64,000 bases of DNA from Marsupella aquatica (lineage: Eukaryota; Marchantiophyta). Made by a program: the position numbers and the translations under genes. The stretch spans positions 22,568,001 through 22,632,000 of the forward strand of contig OZ316893.1 in the NCBI GenBank assembly GCA_973895155.1, given 5' to 3'. The notes beneath the pieces were generated by a model. It had not been told where the DNA came from, ran no database searches, and saw nothing but the letters and a program-made list of their open reading frames with translations. This document shows positions 45,601 through 58,739 of the stretch, piece by piece (position 1 is the stretch's first letter; every line of letters begins with the position of its first letter).

Positions 45601-48600
45601 GTTAATTAGCCCGATTAGCAGTTCCTTGAACGTAAATAGATATTAAGAAAAACAATCTTGCAAGAAAAATTCTATTCTATTGTGTTCATCTTTGCCCCAT
45701 CTTGTTCTTTGTCCACCCTCTTTTCAATTGTGTCTTTATTTAGAGTCAATGTACCTTTTGTTAGCATTCCCCTATCCAGTTTTTTGTTTATCCTCATTTT
45801 AAGTTGTGTGTTTATTAAAGACTCATTATTAGTTTGTCTCTATTGAGAGTTACGTTCTAGAGTGAACACTTCAGGGCTTTGCAAATTTTTGGTAAGATGT
45901 CTCCTTCTGACTGAACTTATAGAGTCTCAGTACCAAAGCTAGCCCAAGTGGTCAAAATGAGGGACAAAAGCATGGTTGCAACCTATTATATATATACGTA
46001 GATGGTGGACATGTATTCAAAGCCCACCCTTAGACAAATTATCGCTCCCAGGGCTTATGAAGATGCTCAATGCCAGAATCAGCCCAAATGGACAAAACAT
46101 GTTTGCCCACTATATACATGGTGGACCTTTTTGTTCTCATTTATTAATATACGATAATCCTAAAAAAAATTTAATTTATTACCATTTGGGGGAGATTGCT
46201 TAAAGTTGGAGCAACCCTATCACCTCTGTGCATGTCTGATTAGTTTTTTCCTTGTCTAATTAATCCCAACATTGGGTTGGAAAGACTTATTGCCCTAGCC
46301 CTAGCCCTATCAATCATATTTAACTCATCCTCCATTTAAAATTGGTTTGACTCTTAGGATGTATGCTTGTGAATTGGAAGTTCCAATATCTAATCTGCGA
46401 CGTCCTGCATCCCGTAAGATATGGGGTCTATCCATCTGTTTGTACTTCATGCATGACCGATAGAGCTTTGATCACATTGTACATTCTATTGATTTCATCC
46501 AAGTTGACATGACCATAGAGTCCTAGGTAGGGCGACTCATCCCCTTTGATGATGTTTCCCAAATGTCAAATGTGCCTTTGCTCATGTTGCATGAAAAGTA
46601 TTATATGTTTTGCAAAACTTACATTTTTGATAGATACAGTTAACATCATTACATGTTGATGGCTCATCACATTGTTCAAAACATTTCCATACTATAGAGA
46701 ATGTTGCACTATGCCTACGAGAATGATTTGGACCATGCCTAGGAGTAGTGGAATGATATCCAGATTCACTGGACTTATACTAATCGAAAAACATATTTCT
46801 AAAGAAAGATGTATATATAGCTCAGTTTAAACTCTCTAGTCTCTACCGTACAAATAGAATGAAAGCGTCATCTCTCGTCCAACGCACCATGAATTTACAT
46901 AAATACAACACTGTGAAATGAATATTTTCTCCATGTGTAGCTATCCATGTCAAAAGATGATATAACACATACTATGAAAACAAAAAAACAAACAAATTAA
47001 ACAACAACATTTCCCAACATTTTTAGGTCCCTAAAATATATGGCTAGTATTTTCTTTAATTTGTGGTTATTGTAACAAATATAAAAGAGTAGGATATATA
47101 CTTTGTTGACTTATCACAAGTTGAGCCGAAGCTCCAAGAGTGTGCACCAAAGTTTCTCAATCTTTCATGTATACTTGCCTACATCCCTACTTTCTCCTAA
47201 GTTATAGACTATGTATAACTTAGCAACCATTTATCTATCAAGTGAAAGTATTTTAAAGGAATTGTGATACACATGTGAAAGATCATAGACCGAGCCAAGG
47301 CTCCAAGCATACGCACATGTATGAGTTTCCCTATCCAGAAAAATATTTCACTTAGTAAAAAAAGGATGTCAAGTGGCAATATGAAAAATTCTTGTATAAA
47401 ATATCTCAAGCCAAAGCTCCAAGTCGGCGCATGCAAGAATTCTTACATATCCCTCCATTTTAGAATAAAATGGTGGGCCTTGCCACCTAGCGCCCTCACC
47501 AATCCCAGCACTCACGCCTAAGTGCCCTTGGTGCCTGAATGCCTTCACGGACTCCTTGAGAAAGCAAAGAAACGGGTGCCCCTTGCATTGACTGCCTACG
47601 ACCACTCCCATACAAAGTCGCGCTTGCCCCCTAACACGACCGCTACTCAACGGTCCTCATTGTCTGCACAGGCAACCAAGTACCTTGGGAAGCAACCCCA
47701 TTAGATTTAGATCTCCTCATGCCTAGGATCCTAGCTCAAGCTCAACAGACATTGGTAAGTAGGTCAGCGATAGGTCCTCCCGTTGCCATAAGCCGGAACC
47801 AGAACCAACACCCACTATTTAATCTGAACAACAGCTCCTTCCTCGGGTGCGGCCCGGGTTCCTCCTTGTACCTATCCATCACCAACTGACCGCCCTGCCC
47901 CCAGGACATGTTCATGGCCCAAATAGCATAGCTTGTCCTAAAGCTTGTCCCAACACGCATTGACCAGAATGACTCTACTAAACAACTCCTGGTACTCGCC
48001 CCACTAATGCTTAGGGGCCAAGTGCACTTGGAACTCAATCTTTATGTGTACTTGGTCTTGCCTCCCTAACGCAAGTTCCCTTAGGAGACTGAACGCGACT
48101 TGGCTACTATTTTGGCAGGATTCGACAAACTGAGAAATGGGCCCAGTAGACCACAACTATACATGGCACCCCTAGACCCAGATGAGCTCAAGAGGGTGTA
48201 TTCCTCCTTGAGAGTTTTCCAACGCACCTAAGAAGTCCTCCAACGGATTTCTCATTTTTCCTTAGTGTTGCGACCACCTCGGCTCATGACTTCAGCTCGC
48301 CCTTAGCCCCCATGGAGACACCACTCCCCTCATATATGATTCTGGAGACCTGCCACCCCTGGGCCAACTTTGGTCCCCAAATTTTGGACCCCCACCTAGA
48401 CCCCAACCCGCACGTCTGGGTGTGCCACCAACTGACTATGCCCATAACTTTCTACTTGGGCATCCGTAAGCAGAGTGCCTTAGCCCATTGTGATTGGGCC
48501 GACCCAATGCTCATGCCTAGGCCCTCAGATCCCATCGTTTCCCGAGGCCCCCGATCGGCCAAACTCGGATCAGGCCGTAACTCGTGCCCCAAGCGTTCGT

Positions 48601-51352
48601 TGCCCATGGAGTAAACTTTATTGGCCTTGGGCCCAAGTGGAGCTCTCACTCAAGTCCTCAAGAACTCAAAGTCCGTCCGGGGGTCCGGACGGTCAACCTT
48701 GAGCCCGGCCCTTTCCCGTGACCCGACTGGACCTCAGCTAGCCTAAGTCTTAGTGTATGTCACCGGCTTAACGTCTTGCCATGCCCATTGCCCACAAGCC
48801 CCCCCCATGCTAAATCCTCCCCGGATGGCCATTCTGGGCCTGGACCATAGGGGAGCTCGGCGTCGGAGTCAGCGATGTTGGAGCTAAGTGTTAAGGTAGT
48901 GTCAAGTTCCGTGACTAATACGTACAATGGGAATTATAAAACAATCACAAAAAATTAAGGAAGCAAAACCAACACTAAAACAAATCAAAATTTCAATTAC
49001 AACCAAAGCTTACCTTTCTAGTTTTTCTCCCCATTAGCCAAGGTACTCAAGAGTTGTACTTGCACAATGATAGAAAATCTCAAAGGTCTCCCCTTTTATC
49101 CCCTTGCCATGACCAAAAGCCTGCCCTCTTCCTGGTGGACCCGACCCTTCGAAACCTAACCCTCGCGGCAGCCGGTTGACTCGCCCCCACCCAACCCCTA
49201 ACCCTAATCCCGGAAGCCCCAACCCCTTCTTCCCGGCCCAGGCCCGCCCTGACCTCGCCCCCACCCAGCCGGACCCTTCTCCCCGACTGCGGTTCAAGAG
49301 AGTCCGGGACCAGGCCAAGAGGGTTCAGGAGAGTTTGGGACAGCACTGGGAGTGGTTTGGGAAAGTTTAGGCCCAGCCGGGGAATATAGATAAATATCCA
49401 ACATTTGATCCCTTTTGGAGCCGACAAATGACAAGTTGTCGTGTCCGACAACACGACAACATGCCCAACTGTTCAAATGGGGCAAGAGCTTGACTCAAGC
49501 TTCCCATTTTTCAAAGGGGTGATTATGATTACAAATAAATATGTCTCACTCAAATGTAGATATGAGATACAATATAGGTCCAGTCGTCATTTCTTTGAAG
49601 GTGTCTTGGTGCTGTTATTTGCATGCACTTTGCTGACTGGCATGCTCACTTGCAAGTCAAAAATAAATAAAATTCTTGCCAATATAATTTACTGACCCTA
49701 ATATCTGCTATATGGCCAAATCCATCTTCCAGTAGTTTGTCTCACTAAGGTTTTTGTTATATATATATTATTTATTTATTTCAATGTGCCATCACAAGGT
49801 GCATCACTTGTATGATTTAGATTTTAAAATATTTTGGAACCTCTCCAAATTTGTTTGATCTTGCTATCCTAGAGCTCTCCTGTCCCACTACATTTAATCT
49901 TCAATACATTGCATCTTACTAACCCCTTAGCAAATTTTATGGAATTTCTGTTAGTTTTAGTGAATGAGAGAGAGAATTAGTGTTGTGGACACTTCTTCTT
50001 TAGACCACACCTGCCCCTATAAAGGGCTACGGGTAACCCATAGCTCTCATTTTGAAGAGTACAAGTTCAGAAATGTGTTTTGAGCTCCACAAAAGGTGCT
50101 GACTGCAAAAGCTTTTTTGGTAAGTACTCCACAAAAGGTGCTAGTGTTCCACCTTTTATGGTGAGTAGTGAGACATGGAATGAGTCTTTTATAGTGGCAG
50201 GTGGGTTTAAGTAATCCTATTACTTTTATCTGCTAAGATTATGGTTTTTATTGCCACTACCTAAGGCAAGGGAGGATCTCTATAAGTTATGTGCACAATT
50301 TGCAATTGATGTGAGCGCCATTAAGTGACAATCCGTTCCCTAGCTATGTGCACAACTCTTCAATCCTTGTACTTTTACTGGTCATTTTGTGAATTGTACT
50401 TTAATTTGGCATGTGCAATACTTATCCCACTCAATCCTTTCAAATATTGTGCAACAACATTTGTCCTGCAGATAATCACACATCAAAATGTGGTAACATA
50501 AGGTGTGCACTCATTGACACAGAAAATAAAGAGGTTTAATTATCATGGTATGGAGTGATGTTATACAGCATATATATCATATTTTGATGAGCACTTACCG
50601 GTCGGGCGCTCTTTCCGATTGCGGTGCTCACTAGAGGGGTGCTCTGAGGACAAGGTGTAAAATGCACCATGTGCATGAGGGGCACCTGGATGGGGGGGAG
50701 GGGGGGGGGGTAACAGTAGTGACCAAGGTTACGGTAAAGTAAACGTTGTTCAAGGTTGCCATCAATATAAAGCAAATACCTTCGTGTATGGATCATATCA
50801 CGATGAATTGCACGAGAGATCATTGTAGTTTGGAGAAGTAGATCGCGAGTAGGCCCCATAAAATCCCAGGTGCATACGTCCAATCAAGAGTAGGACCCCA
50901 ACATTTGCACATCGATCACTACAAGACAACAACAGCAACAAATGAAGCATGTATGTTCCAGGATGAACATGCTGTATTGCCAAAAGCAGAGGGGTGCCTA
51001 AGTCTTCATCCAATTGGTGAACCTTGTGTAGATATCCAAAGTAGTTATGGTCATCCCAATCTTATTTACTTCCTATAATCCACTGATACCGTAGGAAACG
51101 TTGACTTCATCCAAAGCATCAGTCACTCCCTCCACGTGCTGAAGGCGTCACATGCCAGTTTGTGAATCAATCAGTGCTTGTGATGACCTCTCTGTCTAGA
51201 GACAGTTGATGATTTTCACTGTGATAACAAACAACAAACAAATTTACTCTTACAAGCAAAAAATTTCTTGTTACAAACAAAACTTTATTGTTACCAGCAA
51301 AACATACAATCTAAAATTTTGCCATTAAAGTCATAGTTTCCAAATAATTTAA
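45601..51352. other. Long spacer without a supported gene
   Basis: 45.6-47.4 kb is AT-rich. 47.4-49.4 kb is more GC-rich and could be decayed retrotransposon sequence, but no protein domain is visible. 49.5-51.3 kb is AT-rich again, with a G-run at 50694-50710. At 49435-49460 a perfect 9-base inverted repeat (GTTGTCGTG/CACGACAAC) with an 8-base loop could form a hairpin. I found no tRNA, snRNA or LTR pair. Confidence 0.5.
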
Positions 51353-51632
51353 AACAAGACAGTTCTTTGCTAGTGTCATATGAGACTATTACTAGCTGGA
51401 GTGTTAGCAAAAAAATATAGACTACAAAAAAAATTCAAAATTTTCTTTCCAAAAGTAAATTTCAAAAAGATTTCCAAAAAATTTACCATCTACAGACAGT
51501 TCTTTGCTAGTGTTAGATGATACTATTACTAGCTCGAGTGATAGCAAAAAAATATAGACTACAAAAAAAATTCAATATTTTCTTTCCAAAAGTAAATTTC
51601 AAAAAGATTTCCAAAAACTTTACCATCTATTT
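51353..51632. repeat. 137-bp tandem duplication upstream of the intact NB-ARC gene
   Basis: AGTTCTTTGCTAGTGT occurs at 51361 and 51498, and the intervening sequence (ATTACTAGCT, AGCAAAAAAATATAGACTAC, TTCAAAAAGATTTCCAAAAA) is repeated almost unchanged. It ends some 540 bases before the start codon. Confidence 0.92.
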
Positions 51633-51839
51633 GTTACTAGGAGTAACTATTTGTTGTTTGCTCTCAAGGTGATTATAGAGTTCTTTGTGCTCGGTATCTA
51701 TTCATCTCTCTCCAATATTGGGTCAGGTTCGCAGCAAAGTATAAAGCTCGTGTCGAAGCGAAAGCGAAACCTCAGATGAGTACACGTTTGCATCTCTTTC
51801 GCAGACAACGAGAGCAGTCCTGGTTCACCAAACTCCTAT

Positions 51840-52167
51840 CAATTGGAGTCGGCAAACGCTCATAATCGAGCTCATACTCCGGCTCTATGAATGGAGCGTA
51901 AATCATTACATGCATCCGAATCCTCCACTGATTGATCACGGATGGTTCTCCTTCCTGAAATTGAGATAACAGAAACAGATCCGAAACTGTTTCTGTGAGA
52001 ACCGGATCTCCTTCCTTTCAGCAATTGAGTTTTCCGCATTTCGGTCCTTTAACATCACTTGCCCCATCGCCGCGAGGTAAAGATAGGGTTCTGGGATCGG
52101 AGAATTGCACCACTGCATTCTCGATAGAAAAGCTGAGCCAGCGAGTTAGAGAAGCGAAGTAATTACG
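51840..52167 (+). promoter_or_regulatory. Conserved leader of the intact NB-ARC gene
   Basis: Blocks shared with the leader of copy 1 (CCACTGATTGATC, TTTCTGTGA, TTTCAGCAATT, TCTGGGATCGGAGAAT, CAGCGAGT) lie in the same order directly before the ATG at 52168. No clear TATA box is seen. Confidence 0.55.
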
Positions 52168-55100
52168 ATGGCTTCAGAAGTGAATGCTGTGGTAAACCTC
52201 GTGGTGAAAGCCACTTCGTTTCTCGCTCAGCTGCAGGATGGGTGGTACAAAGGATCGGTGGAGCTTGATACACTCCAGAGCAAGCTTTGGGTCCTCAGGG
52301 CAAGGCATGGGCAGTGGAACGAACAGCTGCAGAAATATGGGATTTCTGAGGACAAGTATATACTGCCTCTAGTGGAGGAAGCCGCGAAAGCTCTCGAGAT
52401 CTTCCAGAACCAAGTTGCGCAGCTCCAGAAATCCTCATTAAGGCGTTGGAAGAAGAAGGTGTTCCCTGGTCAGCTCCTGTTCCTTGTGAATAAGATCTTT
52501 GAAATAGTGGATGCTGGCCCTCAATTGCTTGCAACCACTGTTGCCAACAACGATCAATTGGAAAGGTATTTGCGACAGACGCCGGCCCAATTGCCATTTG
52601 GTCCTGATCTAAACTACGTGCCAAATACAGATTCGATTTTGGCAGTCCGAAATACATTGGAGAATTCAGAAGGACCCCGAGTAGTGACAGTTTATGGCGG
52701 CCCAGGAATGGGGAAGAGCAGCCTATTGAAATATTTGGCAATTCAGTACCAAGAAGAGCAGAAGAGACTCCGAGCCGATGCATCTTTCCCTCATGGTGTC
52801 TACTACCTCTTTTGCGGACAGCATGCAGGGAAGAGAGTAACCCAGTTGCTACTCGAACTGCTGGGGAACCTTGGATATGGAACTGGATGTGTAGCGCCAA
52901 ATGACTCTCACTGGATGTGTAGCGGGTTACAAGAAGAGGATTACATCAGTCTGCGTACAAATCAAATAAAACTCAGGTCCCGTTTGGCTGAGCAGAAATT
53001 GCTCATTATGTTGGATGATTTGTGGGAGCTTAAGGTATTGCTGGAGCTCTTAGTTCCTGCAAAGGAGGTAAAGTATTTGGTCACCTCTCAAATGAGAGAC
53101 ATCTGCAGTACTGCTGGAAAGATCCAGATAACAGAGCCTACCCTCCGAGAATGTCGGCAGATCATGGCGAATTATACCGACGGACTTGCCAAAACGGGTG
53201 AATTTCCTCAAAATATTGAGGTCAGTACGTAGGCTTTATAACTGTGTTCGTCTTGTTTGCACTGTTGATTTCACTGGAAAGCCGCAGAGTACCTTATATT
53301 AATTGCCATTGGTCATATAGCCACGGATCATGAGTCCAATTGTCATTCGTTAAGCAATCCCTGTAATATTTCCAATTCGAGCAATGGTGTGGCTGACGCT
53401 TAACACAATTACACTTGCCTCTGGCAGAGCGTGGCAGATGGTATTATTAGAATGTTACAATACCATCCGCTCTCGTTGGCCAACACTGGCATCAGCATAA
53501 ACAGGAGTCGGGCAACTGATATCAAACAGTGGGATGTGATAAAGAAACATATATATGTGCACCTTGATGAGAATGAGTCTCATAGCCCGGCTGCCTATGA
53601 CAGGCCATACAGTCTCTCCGTCAGTGCATCGATGATGCTGATGGTGGAGTCGCTACCTGCAGAGGCACAGCGGCTCCTTTTCTTGATGGCTTTGTTGGAG
53701 GGTCGAGAGTTGCCTGAATCGCTGGTGAAATATTTCTATAGCTTTATTCAAAAGGATAATTTTGTGTTGAAGTATAATAAACATGAGAGGTGTTTGCAAG
53801 ACAAGTCACTGATTGAATTGAAAGTGCGAGCAGATGGGTCAATTCTGGACATTCATAGGTTGAGGGCGCACTGCATTAGAGAGAGAAAAAGTCCTGAACT
53901 GCGACTTATAGGTTCTCAAATATTAGCTTTCCCTGAGTATCAAGACGTCGCTAAGCTTATTAGGACAGGGAATGCAGAGGAAACATTGGTCACTTTTTTG
54001 AGCGCAATGTACTACGATCAATCGCTCAGAGATGTGGTAGCGGGCACTTTGGGCAACCATGTTAGTTTAATTAATGATGGGGTCATTCCACGGAGCTTGA
54101 CCACAGAGACCGACACACTTGATCTTGTTGAGAGTGTAAGACGAAAACACTTCCAAATCCAGGACCTTGTTTGGCTCTTGAATGCTGATCATGAGGAAGA
54201 CAATTGGAAACGAGAAGCCCACGAGTTGGCGAAGAAGGTATGGTTCATATTGCCTTGGATCAACTTGAAATGTCTCATTTTTATTTTTTTTGCCTCGAAA
54301 AGTTTCAATGAATTACAATCTTTGAAACAGAATATATATGTCTGAGTTGTTTAAATACAAATAGACGGGAATGCAAGCCCTGCAATAGTGAATTCTCTAA
54401 AATTGTTTAAATCGTATAGATTGACGGGAATGCACCCAATGTTGAGCTCTTCCATTTTGAAATCAGTCGCGCAGTGCGGCTTATTACTAAAGATCTCCTT
54501 GGGTGAAACTAAAGATGGAATAATTAATTTGGCGTCTACCTAAATTATAGTAACCGAGAAACACGATGTTCTGAATAGGCTTTGCGGACGCATCACATTG
54601 TATAATTCTGAAATGAGTGAAGTTTTGTTGCAGTTTGATACTTCTCACATTTATCACTTACTGTACTTGGGGTTTTGGATGGTTGTGACAGATTATTATC
54701 AAGTTCGTTTGCCAAGGGAAATTGGAGGACAATAGTATGGCGCTGCTCCTCCGACTCCCCCAGACCACCTCAGCAGCATGTGGAGCACTCAGGGCACTCT
54801 CTCGTTGCCACGCAGTAGATTTCATTAAGCGCAATTTAAATTTTTCAGAAGCATATGCTGAGACGATGCAAGCTCTGCTGGATTTATTCGAAAACAATGC
54901 CATATCATTGGAAGAACGAACAGATGTCATCACTACTCTTCTGCTTGTTCTTGATTACGAAAGCAAGGACTACATCCGCAAATTCGCCGCCAAGTATCAG
55001 ACGCTCCTTGCCATGAACTTCGATAATAATTTTCTTCATGCTTTGACATATGCGCTGGGACGGAGAGGGATGCGTACGATGGCAGAGTTTCCTGGAATTT

Positions 55101-56701
55101 TGGAGTCACTCTTTGCAGTACTAGAAGAAACCGGGAATGATGAAGAGCTCAGAGAAGAGGCATCACACGTCATATGTGATCTCTGCGAGGACATACATCT
55201 TGCCATGAAAATTGCTGCTTTGCCGGAGGCTCTTAAGACGCTCTTCCATTCTTTCTTATCGGATGACTCCCTCTCAGCACTCCAACGAGAACTCCGAGGG
55301 AACGTGGGAGAAGCCCTGTATTGCCTATCATTTGTGCCGGAGAACAGGACCAAAGTAGGGGCAACAGAAGGCATCTGGAATGGCCTGGCAGGCATTCTCA
55401 CCGAGCTGGAGGAGGTTTGGTGGGCCATTCGTGAGGACGATGATCTTCGGAGTGTGGAAGAACTGGCTCGTGTAGCCGCAGGAGTTCTAGGGTCTCTGGC
55501 GTTGGAGAAGGATCATAGCGACACCATACATCTATTGCCTGACCTTAGGTCCGGTTTGCTGTTCTTGCAGCTTATCGAGACGGTTAGAACTTATACCCGC
55601 CCTCTTGAATACAGCGACCCCGGCTCTCATGTATTTACCAGGTTTAATTCTACAAGAGCATTGATAACACTGTACTCTGAAGCACCTGGAGACCCAAGGT
55701 CAGCCGACCTCCCAGGTATACAAGACGTGTTGAACGTGGTACTTTCTCACCCCGGAGCTGCTCCGTCGACGACGTCTTCAATGGACGAAACATGTTATTT
55801 GAGCCTGTCATGGACTCGAGTTCTGGTATATATGCAGATGGGATCCTATGCAGAAGCCCTCAACAATCTAGATGTGTACCTGATCCCAAAACTGGATATG
55901 TGGGATCCGCAATATGTCTTTTCTTCTTTGAGGCTCTCGGAATCTAACTTGGTCTTCAGTCCCTATTGTGGTTTGTTTCGGTGAGGACCCTGCTTCCCTT
56001 GTATTCTTTGAAGAAATCCATGTATGCCCCACTCAGTTCAGGTTACTTGAAGGTATTTTGTTTCGTCATGTCGAACATCTTGTCAGTCACGGACCTTCAT
56101 CCCGGTCTTAATTAGTCACAGTCACTAATAATATATGGTTTGACGTTGACAGCATCCCTGGAAAATCCACTCATTCCAATCAGCGAGCCTTGGGTTTTGT
56201 ACGAGATGTGCACTTGTACGTAGCATTTTCCTAGCACTGCTCAGTATGCAGTTGAACTAACTTAAGCTGATATCTACTTGCAGGGATGCTCGGATATTCC
56301 TTCAGGCTATGCTGGGGGACTATGCAGGAGCGTTGCTAGGTGCAAACAGAAGAGTCCAAGAAAACTACCGCAGGGTGTACTTGGCAGAAAGGGGAGTACT
56401 GAAGAGGCTTGCTGGAGATTTGCAAGGAGCCCTGGCTGACTTAGATGCAGCCTCCGTGGGATCATTCCAAATTTGGGCTAAACAGGTCCTATGGCAACGA
56501 GGTTATGTGAAGTATTTGATGGACGACACGGTTGGGGCCAAGGATGACGCAGAAACAGCACAACGTTATGCAGTGTATACAACTTATCGTGAAACATCAC
56601 TTGAGTTTTTGCTGCTATGCAAGATACCAGTGACATATTTGGGGTACTCGAAGGAGTCTTTCTGTCTGCGTGTGATAGAGTACCCTGTCTTCCCTGTGTG
56701 A
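52168..56701 (+). CDS. NB-ARC receptor with helical N-terminus and ARM/TPR-like C-terminus, intact, four exons
   Basis: Exons are 52168-53220, 53428-54237, 54692-55980 and 56284-56701, all GT-AG, phases 0, 0 and 2, giving 1,189 residues. Residues 1-140 are helical and resemble a coiled-coil-type NLR head. The NB-ARC domain has P-loop GGPGMGKSS (177-185), kinase-2 LIMLDDLW (279-286), RNBS-B VTSQMR (305-310) and a GLPL-like YHPLSLA (363-369). In the winged helix the MHD motif appears as DIHRL (about 492). Residues 620-1000 are an alpha-solenoid of ARM/HEAT-like helices. TPR-like units follow, such as MGSYAEALNNLD and LAGDLQGALADLDAA. No LRR is present. By family it is a nucleotide-driven immune switch in the cytosol or nucleus; the ligand is unknown. 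The start is chosen as the first ATG of the conserved head. Confidence 0.9.
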
Positions 56702-56894
56702 TCGACTGCTATCTTTCGTTTAAGGTTTCTCCGGTTACTTGTTTACCCATGTAAAATGCCGCAGGTGTTAGTCGGTGTCCTCACCACGTGTCATCACCTT
56801 AAGAAGTCTCCGGTTAGCTTTATCATGTGATATGCAGTGGGTGTGAAGTTGTTGAACTCACCACGGTCATTGTTTGAACTGTTCGCTGTTTGTC
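56702..56894. other. 3' flank of the intact NB-ARC gene
   Basis: No polyadenylation signal of the AATAAA type is evident before the retrotransposon fragment begins, 193 bases after the stop. The fragment may therefore lie within the gene's 3' untranslated region. Confidence 0.4.
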
Positions 56895-57875
56895 GAGCGC
56901 GTCTTTTATCCGGTTCGGGTGTTGGTTCGGGGGCTTGGTTATCTGCGAGCCCATTGTGGGCCCCCTTTCGTATGAGTTCTTTTGTCTTCACCACTTCCAT
57001 GCGCGGAGACTTGGTCTTCCCCACCCATGCCTACTTGGGCAACCCACATGCGTTTGTGGAGCACCCTTGGATAGGGGGGGGAATCCATATCCTACGATGT
57101 GGTCATGGTAGTGAGCGGACGGCGACACACGATGACATCTGGGATGTGGTAGCCGCCATCACTCGTGATTCCGGGTATCATGTTATGATGTAGCAACGAC
57201 ATGTGTTACCACCCCGGGATGGAGTACCGGACAGGCATCGGGCCGATTTGGTTTTCTCTCGCGCTGGTGTTCGTGCCCTTGGGGATGTGGTTGTTGCTGA
57301 CCCCACGAGCGGAGCCAATTTGGCGTCCGGTGCCCACATCCCAGGTCATGCTGCCACGAGGGCTGCTCGCCTCAAGGAGGAGGCTTATGCTACTCGTTAC
57401 CCAGAGGACCTTTTCTACCCGTTTGCCGTGGAGGTCTTTGGAGCGCTACACCCGACTTTTGACCAGTTCTTGCGCTCCTGTGCGGTTCATTATATCGAGC
57501 GGCGGCCTTATCCACCCGTCTCTGTTATCACATCCTTTTTTAGACAGAGGGTATCCATTGCACTTCAGCAAGCACAGGCCTTCACTATCCTTCGTAGAGG
57601 CGAGGCGGTTGGAGTCCGGGCATCTAGTCGGATTCCATTGCTTGACCCCCTATGTAGTTCACGACGGAGCTTTATCAGGCCCTCCACTTTGCCGTTGGGT
57701 AGTCTTTAGGTTTGTGTGTCCTTTGTTCTCCTTGGGCTGGGCTTGTGCCTGGTCTTTTTTGGTTTTGCTCTTTGGCCTTTTGGCCTTTTTCTTGTTTCCC
57801 TTGATTGGGTTTTTTGGCCTGTGGGATCCTGTCTCCCGGTTCAGCGCCTCCTGCTCTTTGGCAGTTTCATATATA
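56895..57875 (+). mobile_element. 5'-truncated copy of the restriction-like-endonuclease non-LTR retrotransposon
   Basis: It matches the 3' quarter of the element at 37119-41252 in opposite orientation, from TTTTATCCGGTTCGGG to CTCTTTGGCAGTTTCATATA. TGTTTGTC lies directly outside both ends (56887-56894 and 57876-57883), a plausible 8-bp duplication. The coding part includes the CCHC knuckle and the endonuclease domain (57203-57709, with DLVFSRAGVRALGDVVV). It is broken by a TAG at about 57190, where the other copy has GAG, and by frameshifts. Truncation at the 5' end is the usual outcome of target-primed insertion. Confidence 0.85.
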
Positions 57876-57883
57876 TGTTTGTC

Positions 57884-58739
57884 CCTTAAGGAGTTCATGT
57901 CTTTCGCTTTTCAAATGTCTCGGATCTCTGCGGGGAATTCAGGTCTTAAGGTTCACCTCTCTCTCCCCTGCATTATGGATCAGAGAACATTTCTAAGTTT
58001 GTCACTATGTCGTTTCTCTTCAAGTAAAGGCGGAAAATAAAGATCTGTACACAATTACTTCTCAAAGCAATTGTCATTGTGACAGTGTCTATGATAACCC
58101 ACTCAAAATTATGAAGTAAGAAAATTCATCACTGCAAAGGCTCATTTAACCCCCCCCCCCCCCCCCCAAACCCCACAACTGCACGATCGATCAAGGACCA
58201 TGGGTAACGCAATTTCATCCAAGTCTAGCTTACCTTAATCAAGGTTAACCTGTAAACTATATAAGGGAGAAAGGGGATGACATTATCACTTTAATACATA
58301 TTGCTTTAGTATTACTAACTAGTGATATGATATACCAGGGTTATATATTTACGGACTTTGAACATCGCGCCATGTTAACGATTTCTGCCACAAACATGAA
58401 TGGTGATGTTTGTAGTAACAACTAAACATGCCCACTCCCCTGGCCAACTCACCTAAGCCAATTGCTTTTGCTTTGTGTATTTCTAGGGAGGTCAAACTAG
58501 CAGGGACAAATTCAATCCCCGGGTCATTTTTGTATTGTTAAGAATGTACTCCACCAGAAGGGATTGAAGCATACGGTGAATTGTTTGGTTATTAACCCTA
58601 CCCTCATTACCCATTCATTGCTACTATGGTCAGGTTACTACCATCGTGGTCGATCATGTGGTCTAGTTGACATTGAGTTGCTGTGAGGTAACTAAGTTGG
58701 AGTTAAGAAGTCCCACACAATTAAAGTAGCTTTTAGTTG
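57884..58739. other. Spacer with an 18-base poly-C run
   Basis: Only the homopolymer at 58150-58167 stands out. No gene is seen. Confidence 0.7.

Noticed and set aside
47400-49450. Possible LTR or retrotransposon in the GC-richer stretch
   Set aside because: No paired terminal repeat, primer-binding site or protein domain could be identified.
56837-57193. Plus-strand open frame just after the receptor gene as an extra exon
   Set aside because: It matches the retrotransposon 3' region at 37.8-38.1 kb, not the receptor.
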